This document shows, piece by piece, positions 27,992 through 37,420 of a stretch of 64,000 nt of DNA. The notes below the pieces were generated by a model. The model ran no database searches. It was not told where the DNA came from and worked only from the letters and a program-made list of their open reading frames with translations. Where the stretch lies: the NCBI RefSeq assembly GCF_007752345.1, contig NZ_CP036299.1:4870001-4934000 (forward strand), in the 5' to 3' direction. Both the position numbers and the translations under genes were made by a program. Source of the DNA: Planctopirus ephydatiae. GTDB lineage: Bacteria > Planctomycetota > Planctomycetia > Planctomycetales > Planctomycetaceae. Each line of letters begins with the position of its first letter. The stretch's first letter is position 1.

Positions 27992-29294
27992 CGAGTAGTG
28001 TACGGTCATCAGAAGCAGGAGCGTGATGCGTGAACACATCGACTGCTGTCAGGATGGCATTGCGCAGTTCTTCGGGGGTGCCCTGCACCTGACGAATCAG
28101 ATCGTCCAGTCGCTCGATGCCGAACAGTTCAAAGTGAGAGTCAGCGGCTTCGACAATGCCATCGGTATAGATGACAAGTCGATCTCCTTCCTGGAGTTCT
28201 AAACTGGCATTGGGCCAGGTTAGTTCGGAAGCAATTCCGAGTGGTAGCGAAGTCGCGTTTTCGAGTGAGATGATCTCGTTGGTGCGAGCCCGCCAGAGCC
28301 GGGGCGGATTGTGCCCTGCCGATGAATATTCGATGCACCTCGTACGTGGATGATAGATGCCGAAGAAAGCGGTGATGAAGTGATTGGATTCGAGTGTGTA
28401 CCGGCGCGTCAGGTGGTCATTGAGATGAGCCAGAAGTTCACTGGGTTCGGTGGGTGGGCCGGCGAGCATGTGGGCAATGCAATGGGTTAAGGCCATCATC
28501 ACCGCAGAGGGTGTCCCGTGACCACTGACATCGGCCACAAGGATGCCCATCGAGTCATCGGGATAATTGAAGAAATCATAGTAATCCCCCCCAGCCTGAC
28601 GGGATGTCTGGTAGTGAGCCGAGACTTCGAGACCGGCCCTACGCGGAAGCTCTTTGGGGAGCATGGATCGTTGAATGTCGGCGACAACCTGCAGTTCGCG
28701 TTCGACCTGCTGATAGGCCGCCTCAAGTTGCTCGGCTAAGACCAGATTTTGTGTCGCCTGCCCGAAGAGATTGGCCATCCAGACACGTTCGGGGAGTTCA
28801 TCGGGAGAGAAGCCATGGGGTTCGCCATTCGAGAGCACCACCATATTCTGGGCGGTTCCTTTATCGAACAGGGGAATCGCCATGATGCTGCGCTGGCCAC
28901 TCAGAAATTCATAAGAGGGGTCATCCGGTGAGACATGGCAATCATTGAGAATTTGAGGTTCATCGGCCCAGATGAGTTCAGCCAGGAGACCGCCTTTCAA
29001 ATGTGGCAGCTTTTCGGGTTGTTTCCACGGATTGACTTCGTGCTGCCATCCACTGTAGCGAGTGACGCGCACCTGGCCCGGGGGCAGATCTCGTCTCGAA
29101 AGAGAAATACGCCGCATGCTGGGCATGAGTTCGACCATCCGGCGACCGTAGGCGCGCACCATGGCCTGAGGATCGTGTTGCAGACTCATCTCGCGCATCA
29201 TGTCGACGATCGTGCGCAAACGTTCCTGCCACTCCTGAGGAGCACCGGGGAAAATCTGATTCAAAGGAGTCGCCACAATACGCCTTTCCCGCAA
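27972..29294 (-). CDS. RsbU-type PP2C serine phosphatase with N-terminal sensor domain
   Basis: The 440-residue protein has a GAF-like sensor part (about 20-190), a linker coiled coil (AEQLEAAYQQVERELQVVAD), and the SpoIIE/PP2C phosphatase domain (about 205-435). The linker-to-catalytic junction IQRSMLPKELP and motifs AGGDYYDFF, LVADVSGHG, SSAGHNPPRLW and LVIYTDGIVEA with metal-binding aspartates are intact. Such enzymes dephosphorylate anti-sigma antagonists (RsbV/SpoIIAA-like) in stress signalling. No partner-switch genes are adjacent. It is convergent with the Rieske gene, overlapping by 20 bp. Confidence 0.92.
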   Translation of the reverse strand: MRERRIVATPLNQIFPGAPQEWQERLRTIVDMMREMSLQHDPQAMVRAYGRRMVELMPSMRRISLSRRDLPPGQVRVTRYSGWQHEVNPWKQPEKLPHLKGGLLAELIWADEPQILNDCHVSPDDPSYEFLSGQRSIMAIPLFDKGTAQNMVVLSNGEPHGFSPDELPERVWMANLFGQATQNLVLAEQLEAAYQQVERELQVVADIQRSMLPKELPRRAGLEVSAHYQTSRQAGGDYYDFFNYPDDSMGILVADVSGHGTPSAVMMALTHCIAHMLAGPPTEPSELLAHLNDHLTRRYTLESNHFITAFFGIYHPRTRCIEYSSAGHNPPRLWRARTNEIISLENATSLPLGIASELTWPNASLELQEGDRLVIYTDGIVEAADSHFELFGIERLDDLIRQVQGTPEELRNAILTAVDVFTHHAPASDDRTLLVIDQLT

Positions 29295-29459
29295 GCCGGC
29301 CAGTCATTACTGAGTGTCCAGCAGTGATCCATCACATTTCATCCTGCCGAATAGATAGCATGCGCAATTTTGTGACGAACGTCATGGGATCGACGCCAGA
29401 AATGTCTGAAAGGGCAGATGAGCCGGTGATGAGCGGGTATCAACAGATGGCCTTGAAAA

Positions 29460-31175
29460 TCAAGGTTTGGCGACTTTGTTGGGAGTGATCAGCGCCTCCG
29501 GCTGAAGCAGATGGAAGTAATGCCCATGGTCGGCGGTGACGATCACCAGCGACTCTTCCCAGTTACTATGTTTTTCCACCCAGTCAGTAATGACGCGGAC
29601 TGCGTTATCGCCACTTTCGATGGCTCCGATCGAGTTGTCGATGTTGTTGTCGTGATTAGCCCAATCAACATCTCCCGCTTCGACCATTAACCAGAAAGGT
29701 TTCTTCTTCGCTTCAAGCACTACGAGAGCGGCTTCTGTCATTTGTGCGAGCGTGGGGTTCTCGGAGAGATCGGCCCGTGTGTACTTTTCTGCCGAGCCGG
29801 AACGTCCCGGGGCAGGTTTGAAATCCCCATTGGCTGTGGCAAAGGGGAGGTGTCCTTTGTAAGCACCCACACCATAGAAACCGAACAGGCGTTCGTTCTT
29901 TACTGCCGCCAGTCGCGCCATTTCCATCAGGTGGCTGGCACCATTCATACCAGGTAAACGCTCTGCAATTCGGTACTTTCCACCATGAGTAACATCGATG
30001 GTTTGTTTGTCGGCACCAGTTAGATAGAGGTTCCCGGGAACAAAGTTCTTCCCCTGTGCAGAAGCTTCTTTGGCATCTGTCCCGGCTCCACCTCCAATGA
30101 CGACATCCATCCCGGGTAATGGTGCCTGAGGATGTGCAATCGAAGGCAAGCCGACCAGATCGCGCGTGAGATCCTGATAGTCGTCGCGGTCAACATTATG
30201 TGCATAAGCGCAAGCGGGTGTGGCGTGAGGAACGGGAACACTGGTAACGACACCGACACTCCAGTCTTGCCGCTGTTGCTGATGGGCGATCGTTTCAAAT
30301 TGACTGCCATCAGGATAAACGTTGACGGCGTTGTTATAGGTCTTTTTACCGGCCGTCATGCTGGATGCTGAGCTGGAGGAATCGGTGTAGGCATGTTTGA
30401 CTCGTTTATCAGAAGCACTGGCCACGAGATATTTGGGATCAGCAGGGATCGACCACGGAAATTCACCACCACGAGTGACGTCGTAACCTCCCAGCATTTT
30501 TCCGCCGGGGTTTTTGACCGTTTGCAGATCGACATCGACCTGAGTCCCCTCGTTATGAGGGCTGGTGACCATGTATCCGAATTCGGTTGTTCCTCCGGCT
30601 GTGTAATCTTGAAAGTGAAAGCCTGTTCCGCGGCCTTCTTTGTAGGCCACCTTTTGTTTGCGATCGATGGACGCATTCCACGTCGATTGCCAATCCATGC
30701 CATCGAAGACCACGAGAAAGATATACTTTTTCCCGGCTTGTGCGGCGGCCTTCTGGAGGTCGCACAGATTGGTCTGATCGCAATAGCCGGCCTGAGGACT
30801 CACCGTGGCCTCGGGAAGGAAACCATAGATCTTCCGCAAAGCGTCGGCTGATCGATAAGGGCTGTTCTTCCCTGTGTAGGCAGCGAGTTCTGTAAGGGCT
30901 GGCTTCTGCTCAGCCTGCGTTTGAAGTGGACGAGTGCCGAACGTGTAGATCGGGATTAACCGATTCGAGTGGCTGCCCCACTGCGTGTATTCTTCAGGCT
31001 TGTAGCCCCAATGACCGAAGTCGGCCTGATTGCGGCCAATCGCCATGGTCTGCAGTTCGCGAATATGATCTGTAGGGGCTGGTTCATCACCGACTGCCCA
31101 TGGACAGGCTCCCGTCATCAGCAGCATCGACAGGCACAGCTTGGAAAGATTATGGATCGAATTCGGTCTGGTCAT
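29460..31175 (-). CDS. Exported alkaline phosphatase
   Basis: The 571-residue product has a signal peptide (LSMLLMTGACPWAVG) and the alkaline phosphatase fold: a first metal aspartate in VVFDGMDWQ, the nucleophile pair D265-S266 in TDSSSSASSMTAGKKTY, a metal site EAGDVDWANHDN and the last site VTADHGHYFHL. It would release phosphate from organic esters outside the inner membrane. The region around residues 100-150 (residues such as GYCDQTNLCDLQ) is an insert not found in short enzymes. The mature C-terminus ends shortly after the last metal site. It stands alone; no Pho box could be seen with confidence. Confidence 0.92.
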   Translation of the reverse strand: MTRPNSIHNLSKLCLSMLLMTGACPWAVGDEPAPTDHIRELQTMAIGRNQADFGHWGYKPEEYTQWGSHSNRLIPIYTFGTRPLQTQAEQKPALTELAAYTGKNSPYRSADALRKIYGFLPEATVSPQAGYCDQTNLCDLQKAAAQAGKKYIFLVVFDGMDWQSTWNASIDRKQKVAYKEGRGTGFHFQDYTAGGTTEFGYMVTSPHNEGTQVDVDLQTVKNPGGKMLGGYDVTRGGEFPWSIPADPKYLVASASDKRVKHAYTDSSSSASSMTAGKKTYNNAVNVYPDGSQFETIAHQQQRQDWSVGVVTSVPVPHATPACAYAHNVDRDDYQDLTRDLVGLPSIAHPQAPLPGMDVVIGGGAGTDAKEASAQGKNFVPGNLYLTGADKQTIDVTHGGKYRIAERLPGMNGASHLMEMARLAAVKNERLFGFYGVGAYKGHLPFATANGDFKPAPGRSGSAEKYTRADLSENPTLAQMTEAALVVLEAKKKPFWLMVEAGDVDWANHDNNIDNSIGAIESGDNAVRVITDWVEKHSNWEESLVIVTADHGHYFHLLQPEALITPNKVAKP

Positions 31176-31505
31176 GAGGCTCTTCCAACTTCTTCCAGAG
31201 ATCGCTGTGCTTCGAGAAATCGCCGTGCTTCCAAAAAATCACAGTGCGAATGGTCGCAACTGCCCTTTGTCGAAAATGTCCGTTACCACCACTCCCCCTT
31301 ACCTGCCACGAAGCGGGAACCTGCAGGATCAAGTACGCTGGTTTTATCTCTGGGCAAACCATTGATAGATTTGATCGTTTGCGACAAATCCTGGGGAACT
31401 ATTGAGAGTGACAAGGTCTCTGGCAGGTCGCAAGTCAAAGGGCTGGAACAGACCTGGCGACATCAAAATTTCGCTGAGTCAGCGTTTCGTCAATCAGCCC
31501 GAAAA
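31176..31505. other. Spacer upstream of alkaline phosphatase
   Basis: This stretch of about 330 bp is downstream of the small membrane-protein gene and upstream of the phosphatase gene. Overlapping short frames on both strands have no family features. Some GAAATCGC-type near-repeats occur at 31200-31245 (GAGATCGCTGT, GAAATCGCCGT). I see no clear promoter. Confidence 0.45.
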
Positions 31506-31697
31506 CTACAGCTTGTACGACAGGATCCACAGGACAGCAAAAGCCAGGAGCATGGCTGTCAGAATGGTCACGCACAAACGAAAAGCCCGACGAAGAATGA
31601 CATCAGGGAGCTCATAACGGCTCGCGCTATAAACGAGGCTGATGACCATCGCGAGGGGGAGCAGATACCAGGTGGGAACAATTTCGGCGAGCAGCAT
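31506..31697 (-). CDS. Small two-helix membrane protein
   Basis: The 63-residue product starts MLLAEIVPTWYLLPLAMVIS and has two hydrophobic helices (about 7-20 and 40-60) joined by a charged loop (SRYELPDVILRRAF). As I recall, small proteins of this look are conserved in planctomycetes next to larger membrane proteins, but no function is known. It lies 135 bp downstream of the DUF6677-like gene on the same strand, so the two may form an operon. The frame begins nine codons earlier, but the chosen ATG gives a typical start. Confidence 0.65.
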   Translation of the reverse strand: MLLAEIVPTWYLLPLAMVISLVYSASRYELPDVILRRAFRLCVTILTAMLLAFAVLWILSYKL

Positions 31698-31832
31698 GAG
31701 TCTACCTCGTTCAACCGTCAGCATGACAAAGCAGTCAAAGATTTCCTACCAGACGAACAATCGAAACATTCCAGAGCTTCACGTCGAAATCACATCTCGT
31801 CTGGTCTTCCTGAGAACCAGCTGGCAGGCCAG

Positions 31833-32804
31833 TCAGGTCTTGAGAACTGCTTGAGGTGGTTTGGCAGCTCGACTTTCAGAAGTTGTCGCTGAGTTCGCAC
31901 TGGTCGCTGCAGTCGCAATTGTCGCTGCTGCATTCTCTGCCGATGGAGCAGGTCGTGGCTGTTCATCACCAAAGCCATAAGCGGGCCCTTCGACACAATC
32001 CCAGATCGCGAAGAGATTGAGTAAACCGGCGATCAAAGTGAAAACAACTGCCATATCGTATCTCGCACCCAGACGCCGATAGACATCGTTCAGACTTTGT
32101 TGATCAGGTGGTGCTTCAAACGAATCCATGAATGATCTGGGAGTGCTGCCGATCAGAAGCCTCTGCAGGTCGGGATGATCGTTCGGATTGCGACCAATGC
32201 TGACTTCAATCGCTCTGCCAGAACCTCCTCCAATCTGGGGAGCCAATAGAAACCTGCTGCCACCCAGAGGCAGATCGACCTGGCGATCTCCCACCGTTCC
32301 CACAAAGCGGCCACCCAGTTCATAGCTGAAGGCCGTTCGCTCGGACGTAATGGTTAAAGTTCCCTTGGCAGGGCCACCCACACCTTCTCTGCCTGGGCCA
32401 ATGGCTTTTAGCTCACCTTCAAAAGGGAGCGTGAGTGTGCCTGAAATCGATGAAAGTTCGAGTGGTCGATTGGCGGGCTGTGCAGCACGCAGCCCCTGAA
32501 AGTATGCGGGAAGAGCCACGGCACCTGTCAGCAGTTGCGTGGCATACCAGACTGTCGGGAGACGGGTGTCGGCTTTGTGGTACACGACCATACCGTCGCC
32601 GAGCTTCATGCCACCCAGAAATGTGCCCAGAATACAGAAAAAGTAAATCGTCCCCTTGAACCATCGCCCCTGATAGAAATGACCAGCTCCGGGGATGAGA
32701 AAGGCCAGCACACCGGCAATCCACGGGTTGGCCTCTAACCAGAGCGCGCGATGCGGCTCCATGGCCAATTCTGGAGATGTGGCATTTGTTTTCGATTCGG
32801 TCAT
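31833..32804 (-). CDS. DUF6677-like membrane protein
   Basis: The 323-residue product has an N-terminal block with two to three helices (WIAGVLAFLIPGAGHFYQG, TIYFFCILGTFLGGMKLG and an amphipathic third one), then a soluble beta-rich region (about 120-215), then a helix near residue 255 (VVFTLIAGLLNLFAIWD) and an Ala/Thr/Ser-rich tail. The GAGHFYQG motif is shared with TM2-like and DUF6677 proteins. The function is unknown; the soluble part suggests a periplasmic or cytoplasmic sensing domain. AGGGAAG precedes the ATG at 32804, which favours it over the start 12 codons upstream. Confidence 0.75.
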   Translation of the reverse strand: MTESKTNATSPELAMEPHRALWLEANPWIAGVLAFLIPGAGHFYQGRWFKGTIYFFCILGTFLGGMKLGDGMVVYHKADTRLPTVWYATQLLTGAVALPAYFQGLRAAQPANRPLELSSISGTLTLPFEGELKAIGPGREGVGGPAKGTLTITSERTAFSYELGGRFVGTVGDRQVDLPLGGSRFLLAPQIGGGSGRAIEVSIGRNPNDHPDLQRLLIGSTPRSFMDSFEAPPDQQSLNDVYRRLGARYDMAVVFTLIAGLLNLFAIWDCVEGPAYGFGDEQPRPAPSAENAAATIATAATSANSATTSESRAAKPPQAVLKT

Positions 32805-33168
32805 CTCTTCCCTGCCAGCAGAACAGCGGAACATGAGCACAGTTTGAACACAGGCGAAGCCCGGGCTCGTGCCAATGGCAGTTTAAACATCCACTGACGA
32901 TCTGACCAGCAGAGTCTGAAACTTGGCTCGACTGTCAGGCCAACCTCGCTTTCGTTCAAGGCCATTTCCCTGAAGGATCACCGCGGATAAGGAACATCCA
33001 TCAAGGTTCAATTTCCAATTTCCCGATTGTCGGTTTCCCCTGCGTGTATTAGCTTTTTCGAGAAACGTCTCGTCACGGGACTTCGACCATTTCTGTACCC
33101 TCTGGATTGAACTGATGTGGATGGGCCACTTCGGTGTCAGGCCTTCACCCACCAGAAAGACCTTGATC
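32805..33168. other. Divergent promoter region
   Basis: About 360 bp lie between the divergent DUF6677-like and DUF6263-like genes, so it must hold both promoters. Minus-strand frames that cross it are shadows. I could not find boxes close enough to consensus to mark. Confidence 0.45.
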
Positions 33169-34140
33169 ATGCTCCAGCTCTTGAGAACTCTCTGCTCAGG
33201 TAATGCCTGCATCTCGACAGATCTGAGACATTCCCGACTTGTGACAGGGTGCCTGACTTCGTTACTGGCGTGCTGTCTCAGCTTCATGACCAGCAATGCG
33301 GCCATCGCTGAAACAGAATTGATCCTGAAGTTCAAGGCCGGTGATGTGTATCAGCAGAAGGTGACAACGAGCACAATCACTGGCGGAGTAGTAGCCGAAA
33401 AGCCGGTGAAGACGACGCTTCAACAGGAAATGCTGATCACGACAAAAGTCGAGTCTGTTACGGAAAGCGGAGCTGGAAAGCTGACTCAGGTGATTGACCA
33501 GATCACCTTGGACATCGAACTTCCGAATGGAAAATCGGTCGCTTACGATTCGAACCAGAAAGAGTTTTCTGATCCACTTTTGACTGCATTACATAAGACG
33601 CTGGGATTACTGGATGGCGCCAAGTTCCAGTTTACAGTCTCACCTCGGGGAGAATTCAGCGAGTTTGTCATCCCGCCCGAGTTAGCTCAAATTGCCAAGG
33701 CTCAACCGCAGGGGTTGATGGGCGACAGCCTGTCGGAAGCGAGTCTACGCCGAATCTTTGAAGATACAAGTGTCTCCCTTCCCCAGGGGCCCATTTCCAA
33801 GGGGGCCAAATGGAATCGCAAAACAAACGTAAAACTTCCGATTGGCGAGATTGTCAGTCATCTCACATTCACTTACGAAGGGCCGGAAACCGAGACTTTG
33901 GAGCGAATTGCCGTCGGTGGCGATATCGAGATGACACCGGCAGAAAAGTCACCTTTGGCAGTGACATTGAACTCGAAAAAGCTTTCGGGAGTGGTGCTGT
34001 TCGACAAAGTGGCGGGGCGGGTTGAGTCGAATCAGATCAAACAAGTGCTGGAAGTGACTGTCGCCGCCGGTGGTCAGACAAATGACATTACGATCGAGAG
34101 TGAAGTAAAAACCAAGCTGCTCCCGGCCGCCAAAGAGTAG
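33169..34140 (+). CDS. Exported DUF6263-like protein
   Basis: The 323-residue product has a long signal region with a hydrophobic core (LTSLLACCLSFMTSNAAIA, cut before ETE). The mature protein begins ILKFKAGDVYQQKVTT and continues in beta-strand style through FQFTVSPRGEFSEF, PISKGAKWNRKT and TFTYEGPETETLE. This matches the DUF6263 type as I know it: an exported all-beta protein of unknown function. I see no catalytic motif. An ATG 18 codons upstream is open, but the chosen one gives a more usual leader. It is monocistronic. Confidence 0.75.
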   Translation: MLQLLRTLCSGNACISTDLRHSRLVTGCLTSLLACCLSFMTSNAAIAETELILKFKAGDVYQQKVTTSTITGGVVAEKPVKTTLQQEMLITTKVESVTESGAGKLTQVIDQITLDIELPNGKSVAYDSNQKEFSDPLLTALHKTLGLLDGAKFQFTVSPRGEFSEFVIPPELAQIAKAQPQGLMGDSLSEASLRRIFEDTSVSLPQGPISKGAKWNRKTNVKLPIGEIVSHLTFTYEGPETETLERIAVGGDIEMTPAEKSPLAVTLNSKKLSGVVLFDKVAGRVESNQIKQVLEVTVAAGGQTNDITIESEVKTKLLPAAKE

Positions 34141-34252
34141 TTTCTGGCGGGTCGTTTTGGGATGACACGTTTCGATCGGTTAGCGACGAGCCATTTGATA
34201 CGCCGTTCACGGTGTTGATGTGCCTGGTTGACGCCTCTACTGGTTGAAGCCT

Positions 34253-34471
34253 CTAATAGTGAGGCGGCTTCTCGTCGATAGGTGAGTCTGCATCGGGGAA
34301 TTCCAGAGCACGGACTTTGCCTTCGAGCAGAGTGACCTGCCGATGAGCCGCTTTGAGTTCCCGCTGCATGGCAATGAGGACTTCGTGCATCTGTTCGACA
34401 TCATGTTGCAGATGGGCCAGTGCCATTTCGACAGCCATGAGTCGATCTTCGGGGGATGGTCCATCGGCCAT
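34253..34471 (-). CDS. slyX: SlyX-like coiled-coil protein
   Basis: The 72-residue product is a heptad-patterned coiled coil (LMAVEMALAHLQHDVEQMHE, then LKAAHRQVTLLEGKVRAL) that ends in EKPPHY. The C-terminal PPHY ending and the length are those of SlyX, a small cytoplasmic protein of unclear role found in many bacteria. It is the last gene on the same strand as the ABC exporter genes, about 60 bp after the second permease, so it may be co-transcribed by chance. A TTG ten codons upstream is open; the ATG gives a typical SlyX length. Confidence 0.82.
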   Translation of the reverse strand: MADGPSPEDRLMAVEMALAHLQHDVEQMHEVLIAMQRELKAAHRQVTLLEGKVRALEFPDADSPIDEKPPHY

Positions 34472-34562
34472 AAAGTGATCTCGCGTCGAGGGCAGGCTCA
34501 AGAGTTTCTCAGTCAGGCAGCCTCATGCATGCCGCTTTGAGAAATGAACTCTACAGTAAACT

Positions 34563-35927
34563 TTAGCGGAGAGCATCGAGTGCCCGAAGCCTCAGTGCTG
34601 AAATCGCAGGAAGAAACCCGCCAATGAGGCCCATCACCATGGCCAGCATCAGTCCTGAAATCAGCGTAGCACCATCGACAGTCAGTTCCAGAACGACCGA
34701 TTTTCCACCGCCACCGCTCCCTGAGACGACACTGTTGGCTGTCCAGCCATCGGCGAACAAGCCAATCAAACAACCCAGCAGTCCTCCGAACAGTGCCAGG
34801 AGCAGCGATTCCAGCACAAACGAGACAAGGATGTGTCTACGTTTGAAGCCCATGAGTTGCAGGACACCGATGTCTTTGATTCGCTGAGAGACAGCCGCAT
34901 ACATGGTGTTCATCACGCCAAAGCTGCCACCAATCGCCATGATGCACGCCACAATAATAATGGCATACAGAAACTGCTCGTTTGTCTGCGATAGCTTCTT
35001 GTAATACTCGGATTCCACTTCGGCACTTAATTGTGCTTTGGTATATTCGGTATTAAAAAACTCCTTGAGCTTCTGAGCACTGGCGTTGTCAGCCGTCCGC
35101 GCGACCATGGTCGTGTAGCGTTCTTTACCGAACATCGGGCCGACGACACTCTGTTTACTCCAGATCTCTGAATCGAATGATGAACCAGTCCGCTTAAGAA
35201 TCCCGGTGACATACCACACGCGGTTATTCAGTTCAAAACGGTCGCCGACAACGAATTCTTTGCGGGAACGGCCATCAATCGTGCCTCGATCTCGCCCCAT
35301 TTCTGTCGCCATACCGGCTCCCATCACCACCTCGACGAGTGGAGCTGCATTTACATCATCAGGTTCAGGGCGAATCCCGGCTTCCGAAAACCATTCACCA
35401 GAATCGAGAGTCATGCCATGCACTCGACCAGCCATGACAGGATCGACGAGGCCACGGATCTGTAGAAAGCGGCGTTTCGTTTTCCCTTCAGGTTGCGGAA
35501 CACTCTGGGCGGCGAGGAGATATGTTTCGCAACTGACCAGGGGCTGTTCGCCATCCTTCAAGATCCCCGGTTGATTGGCAATATCGTTGGAATCCGCCAT
35601 GGCGAGACTGCTGAATGCCTCATCCAAGGCACCTTCAGCCAGAATAAGCACGTTGCCGGGCTGACCACTGGTCTCTGTCAGGCGGTACATACCATTCACA
35701 AAAGCCTGCATGACCGTCAACAGGCCAATGACCATAGTAAAGGCCATGGCCGAGAGGAGCGTATTTCTCCAGCGTACGACCATATTCAACACGTTGTACA
35801 TCACCGGAACGCGATTGATCACCAGCAGAATTGCCAGGAATGAACCCATGCCCCAGACAGTAAAGGCCAGCCAGGCTGGCAGCCTCCAGGAATCGACGAT
35901 TGCGAATGTCAGTCCAGTATTAATCAT
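34563..35927 (-). CDS. ABC transporter permease, MacB/FtsX type (second of two)
   Basis: The 454-residue protein has an unusual extra helix pair at the N-terminus (WLAFTVWGMGSFLAILLVIN), then a membrane helix (LLSAMAFTMVIGLLTVMQAF), a large periplasmic domain (about 85-305) and three C-terminal helices (AIIIVACIMAIGGSFGVMN, LLLALFGGLLGCLIGLFAD, LMLAMVMGLIGGFLPAISAL). This is the MacB/LolCE layout used for mechanotransmission or lipoprotein release, not for pumping through the membrane. It lies 72 bp after the first permease and 1.5 kb after the ATPase in the same operon. No HlyD-type adaptor is adjacent, so LolCDE-like function is as likely as MacB-like. Confidence 0.88.
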   Translation of the reverse strand: MINTGLTFAIVDSWRLPAWLAFTVWGMGSFLAILLVINRVPVMYNVLNMVVRWRNTLLSAMAFTMVIGLLTVMQAFVNGMYRLTETSGQPGNVLILAEGALDEAFSSLAMADSNDIANQPGILKDGEQPLVSCETYLLAAQSVPQPEGKTKRRFLQIRGLVDPVMAGRVHGMTLDSGEWFSEAGIRPEPDDVNAAPLVEVVMGAGMATEMGRDRGTIDGRSRKEFVVGDRFELNNRVWYVTGILKRTGSSFDSEIWSKQSVVGPMFGKERYTTMVARTADNASAQKLKEFFNTEYTKAQLSAEVESEYYKKLSQTNEQFLYAIIIVACIMAIGGSFGVMNTMYAAVSQRIKDIGVLQLMGFKRRHILVSFVLESLLLALFGGLLGCLIGLFADGWTANSVVSGSGGGGKSVVLELTVDGATLISGLMLAMVMGLIGGFLPAISALRLRALDALR

Positions 35928-35999
35928 GATGATCCGCAGGCAATCACTTCTTTATTGAACAGTCTCTTCAATAGCCACTATGTCAATTAATAGATTTTA

Positions 36000-37268
36000 T
36001 TAAGTGACGCGACTGAAGATTTCCGAAACTTTGACACTGCAGGCTGACCAGGCAGGAATCAGACTCCCCAGGAGGGCTGTGCCAGCACCCATTAAAGTCC
36101 CAACGAAAATCGCACTGACAGGGACATCAAAGGTGGGTAGAAATCCAATCTTGAAGGGCAAACCACCCAGCCCGTAATTCACAAAGGCGTAGGTTGCGGT
36201 GGCACTGAAGAAGCCGGCCACGACACCTACAAATAAAGCCTCACCCAGCACCAGCAGGAGAATCTGATAAGGTTGAAAACCGAGCACTTTCATGACAGCG
36301 AACTCCTGTTGCCGCTCGCGCACGCTGATGCTGATTGAGTTCGCGATGACTAACGCCAGGGTCGCCATACAGGCCGGTGCCAGGAGATAGCGGGCCCCCC
36401 ATAACAGATCGCGATAGCCTTCGAGAAAGTTGCCGATGCCGGAAGAGGCGGTCTCGACTTTGACTGCTGGTGCAGAAAATTCAGGAGCCTCGGCAATTTG
36501 ATTAGCGACCTCATTGAAGGCATCGCGAGTCGGGACACGCAGCCAGACGAGGTTTAACGACTTATCTGCCAGAGGATGAGCCTTACCTTTATCCCGCTGA
36601 TACTGATCGAGTGCCGAGTTCAGGTAATCACGCCGGAAGGTGGTCGATTCATCATATCGGCCTTGAGGGAAAGTTCCTACGATTTCAAATTCGAGAGAAA
36701 TATCTTTATAATTACGGCTATAGAGTTTAAAGCGGTCGCCGACCTTTTTATTCAGCTTCTTCATCCGGCTCTGGCCGAGAATGATCCCCTGCTTATTCTG
36801 CTTGAGTTTCTCGACGGCCGCCGCGAGATTTTTATAGTCACTGGAATCGGGCGAAAGCTCATCGAGTTCATCCATCATGGTGAGAACTTTTTCAGGTTCC
36901 ATCACGAAGGCAAAGATGAAAGAGTTGAAATCGCGACTCGATTGATCCGCTTCGAGTGAACCGAGAAAAAAGGCCCAGGACATATAATCGGTCGGTCGAG
37001 TATCTGTCTCATTTTTGGCAGCACCCTGGGCCAGACCAGCGACATATCGGTATGGCAACTGGCTGGGAATCTGCCACTTCTCGGTCGCAATCAGCTTGAG
37101 ATTCGCACTTTTTTCCGTCGTGATTCGGTCAAGGTTATCGAGGACGGTGTAGACGAGCGTGACAACCAGTACGAGGGCGACGGTTCCCAGTGCGGTTAAT
37201 AAAGTGCGCAAGGGATTCCGGAACGTATTGTCCAGCACCAGCCATGCCAGCCGTAATGTTAAACCCAT
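36000..37268 (-). CDS. ABC transporter permease, MacB/FtsX type (first of two)
   Basis: The 422-residue protein has one N-terminal helix (TLLTALGTVALVLVVTLVYTVL), a periplasmic domain with MacB-like features (SRMKKLNKKVGDRFKLYSR, EIVGTFPQGR), and three C-terminal helices (LLAPACMATLALVIANSISI, LGEALFVGVVAGFFSATATY and GTLMGAGTALLGSLIPAWSA). It forms a heterodimer with the next permease, powered by the ATPase upstream. The gene starts with an ATG 152 bp after the ATPase gene. Two distinct permeases fit the LolC/LolE arrangement. Confidence 0.88.
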   Translation of the reverse strand: MGLTLRLAWLVLDNTFRNPLRTLLTALGTVALVLVVTLVYTVLDNLDRITTEKSANLKLIATEKWQIPSQLPYRYVAGLAQGAAKNETDTRPTDYMSWAFFLGSLEADQSSRDFNSFIFAFVMEPEKVLTMMDELDELSPDSSDYKNLAAAVEKLKQNKQGIILGQSRMKKLNKKVGDRFKLYSRNYKDISLEFEIVGTFPQGRYDESTTFRRDYLNSALDQYQRDKGKAHPLADKSLNLVWLRVPTRDAFNEVANQIAEAPEFSAPAVKVETASSGIGNFLEGYRDLLWGARYLLAPACMATLALVIANSISISVRERQQEFAVMKVLGFQPYQILLLVLGEALFVGVVAGFFSATATYAFVNYGLGGLPFKIGFLPTFDVPVSAIFVGTLMGAGTALLGSLIPAWSACSVKVSEIFSRVT

Positions 37269-37420
37269 ATTATTATTCGCTTGATCCGTTCATTTTCATC
37301 AGCATCATCGGGAGCAAGTTTCAAACCTCAGCGATGAAAACACGATCGTTTGTTTTTCTAGTTATCTACCGAGCAGCTTACAAAAGTTCTTATTCTGAAG
37401 CCTGAAATGATCCACAGGGC